Of a stretch of 6,629 nt of DNA, positions 6,416 to 6,629 are shown in pieces. Numbering within the stretch: position 1 is the first letter of the stretch; the number at the start of each line of letters is the position of its first letter. The translations under genes were made by a program, and so were the position numbers. Under the pieces are notes generated by a model. The model had not been told where the DNA came from, did no database searches, and saw only the letters and a list, made by a program, of their open reading frames with translations. The stretch is from an uncultured Lachnospiraceae bacterium (GTDB lineage: Bacteria; Bacillota; Clostridia; Lachnospirales; Lachnospiraceae): contig CAMWWJ010000189.1 of assembly GCA_947177925.1 (NCBI GenBank), positions 1-6,629 on the forward strand, given 5' to 3'.

Positions 6416-6629
6416 TCATGATATATCTTTGTGCTCTATTACGTTTATTCCCTTCATAGCAAAGGCCTGAGAATAGGAAAATGGTGAAATAGTAACAAAA
6501 ACAAGTTCTTTTCTCTGATTATGTTTCTGATAATGAATTGTAACACAGTCGTGCATATCTATCAGTCTGCCGGCTGCTTTGGATGCAGGACTGCCTGTAC
6601 TGCCATGTCCATGTACCTTATAGTATTCT
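6416..6629 (-). CDS. C-terminal part of an unidentified protein (open at the right edge)
   Basis: On the minus strand a frame is open from the window edge (first full codon 6628-6626) for 70 codons to a TGA at 6418-6416. The start lies outside the window. The visible part begins EYYKVHGHGSTGSPASK and ends INVIEHKDIS. It is mixed in composition, has an unusual number of His residues, and contains a hydrophobic strand-like stretch ELVFVTISPF. I see no transmembrane segment and do not recognise the family. Codon choices (AGA, ATA, GGA, AAA) look like those of the neighbours, which favours real coding. The other two minus-strand frames close quickly. It would be convergent with the chemoreceptor gene, with 103 bases between the stops. 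It could also be a fortuitous frame or a gene remnant. Confidence 0.5.
   Translation of the reverse strand, partial: EYYKVHGHGSTGSPASKAAGRLIDMHDCVTIHYQKHNQRKELVFVTISPFSYSQAFAMKGINVIEHKDIS

Noticed and set aside
6521..6629. Forward-strand Cys-containing frame starting at ATG 6521 or 6533 and open to the edge
   Set aside because: No Shine-Dalgarno sequence precedes either ATG. It is the antisense of the longer minus-strand frame, which has more plausible codon and residue composition.
1..6629. CRISPR array, tRNA/rRNA gene, insertion sequence or phage attachment site
   Set aside because: No direct-repeat array, tRNA-like fold, transposase or terminal inverted repeats were seen on either strand.

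Overview
The window (6,629 bases) reads as one forward-strand sugar-uptake and chemotaxis gene cluster from a Gram-positive, probably motile, Clostridia-type bacterium. A flagellated Lachnospiraceae member is my best guess. The reasons are moderately AT-rich coding sequence, strong purine-rich Shine-Dalgarno sites (AGGGAGG, AAGGAGG, AGGAGG, GGGGAGG) 7-8 bases before each start, frequent AGA and ATA codons, and a substrate-binding protein made as a lipoprotein rather than a free periplasmic protein. The assignment is inferred from style, not from a marker gene.

Layout: 55-1248 encodes a ChvE-type monosaccharide-binding lipoprotein. 1249-1377 is an intercistronic region with two consecutive stem-loops. 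1378-2907 encodes the double-cassette ATPase (MmsA/GguA type). 2920-4143 encodes the membrane permease (MmsB/GguB type). 4186-6312 encodes a 708-residue transmembrane methyl-accepting chemotaxis protein with a large extracellular Cache-like sensor. A rho-independent terminator at about 6346-6376 closes the unit. From 6416 to the right edge, the minus strand holds the C-terminal part of an open reading frame I do not recognise, converging on the cluster.

How the genes fit together: the lipoprotein captures a monosaccharide outside the membrane and delivers it to the permease, and the ATPase powers import. The chemoreceptor is 42 bases behind the permease with no visible terminator between them. 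It is therefore probably co-transcribed and could steer the cell toward the same sugar, either by binding it directly or by sensing the loaded binding protein. That second idea is attractive because ChvE in Agrobacterium is known to serve both transport and sensing, but here it is inference.

The individual proteins belong to known families and none is a new kind of protein. The points most worth a second look are the transporter-chemoreceptor linkage, the paired hairpins between the binding-protein and ATPase genes, the acidic five-residue repeat linker of the lipoprotein, and the unidentified partial reading frame at the right edge.
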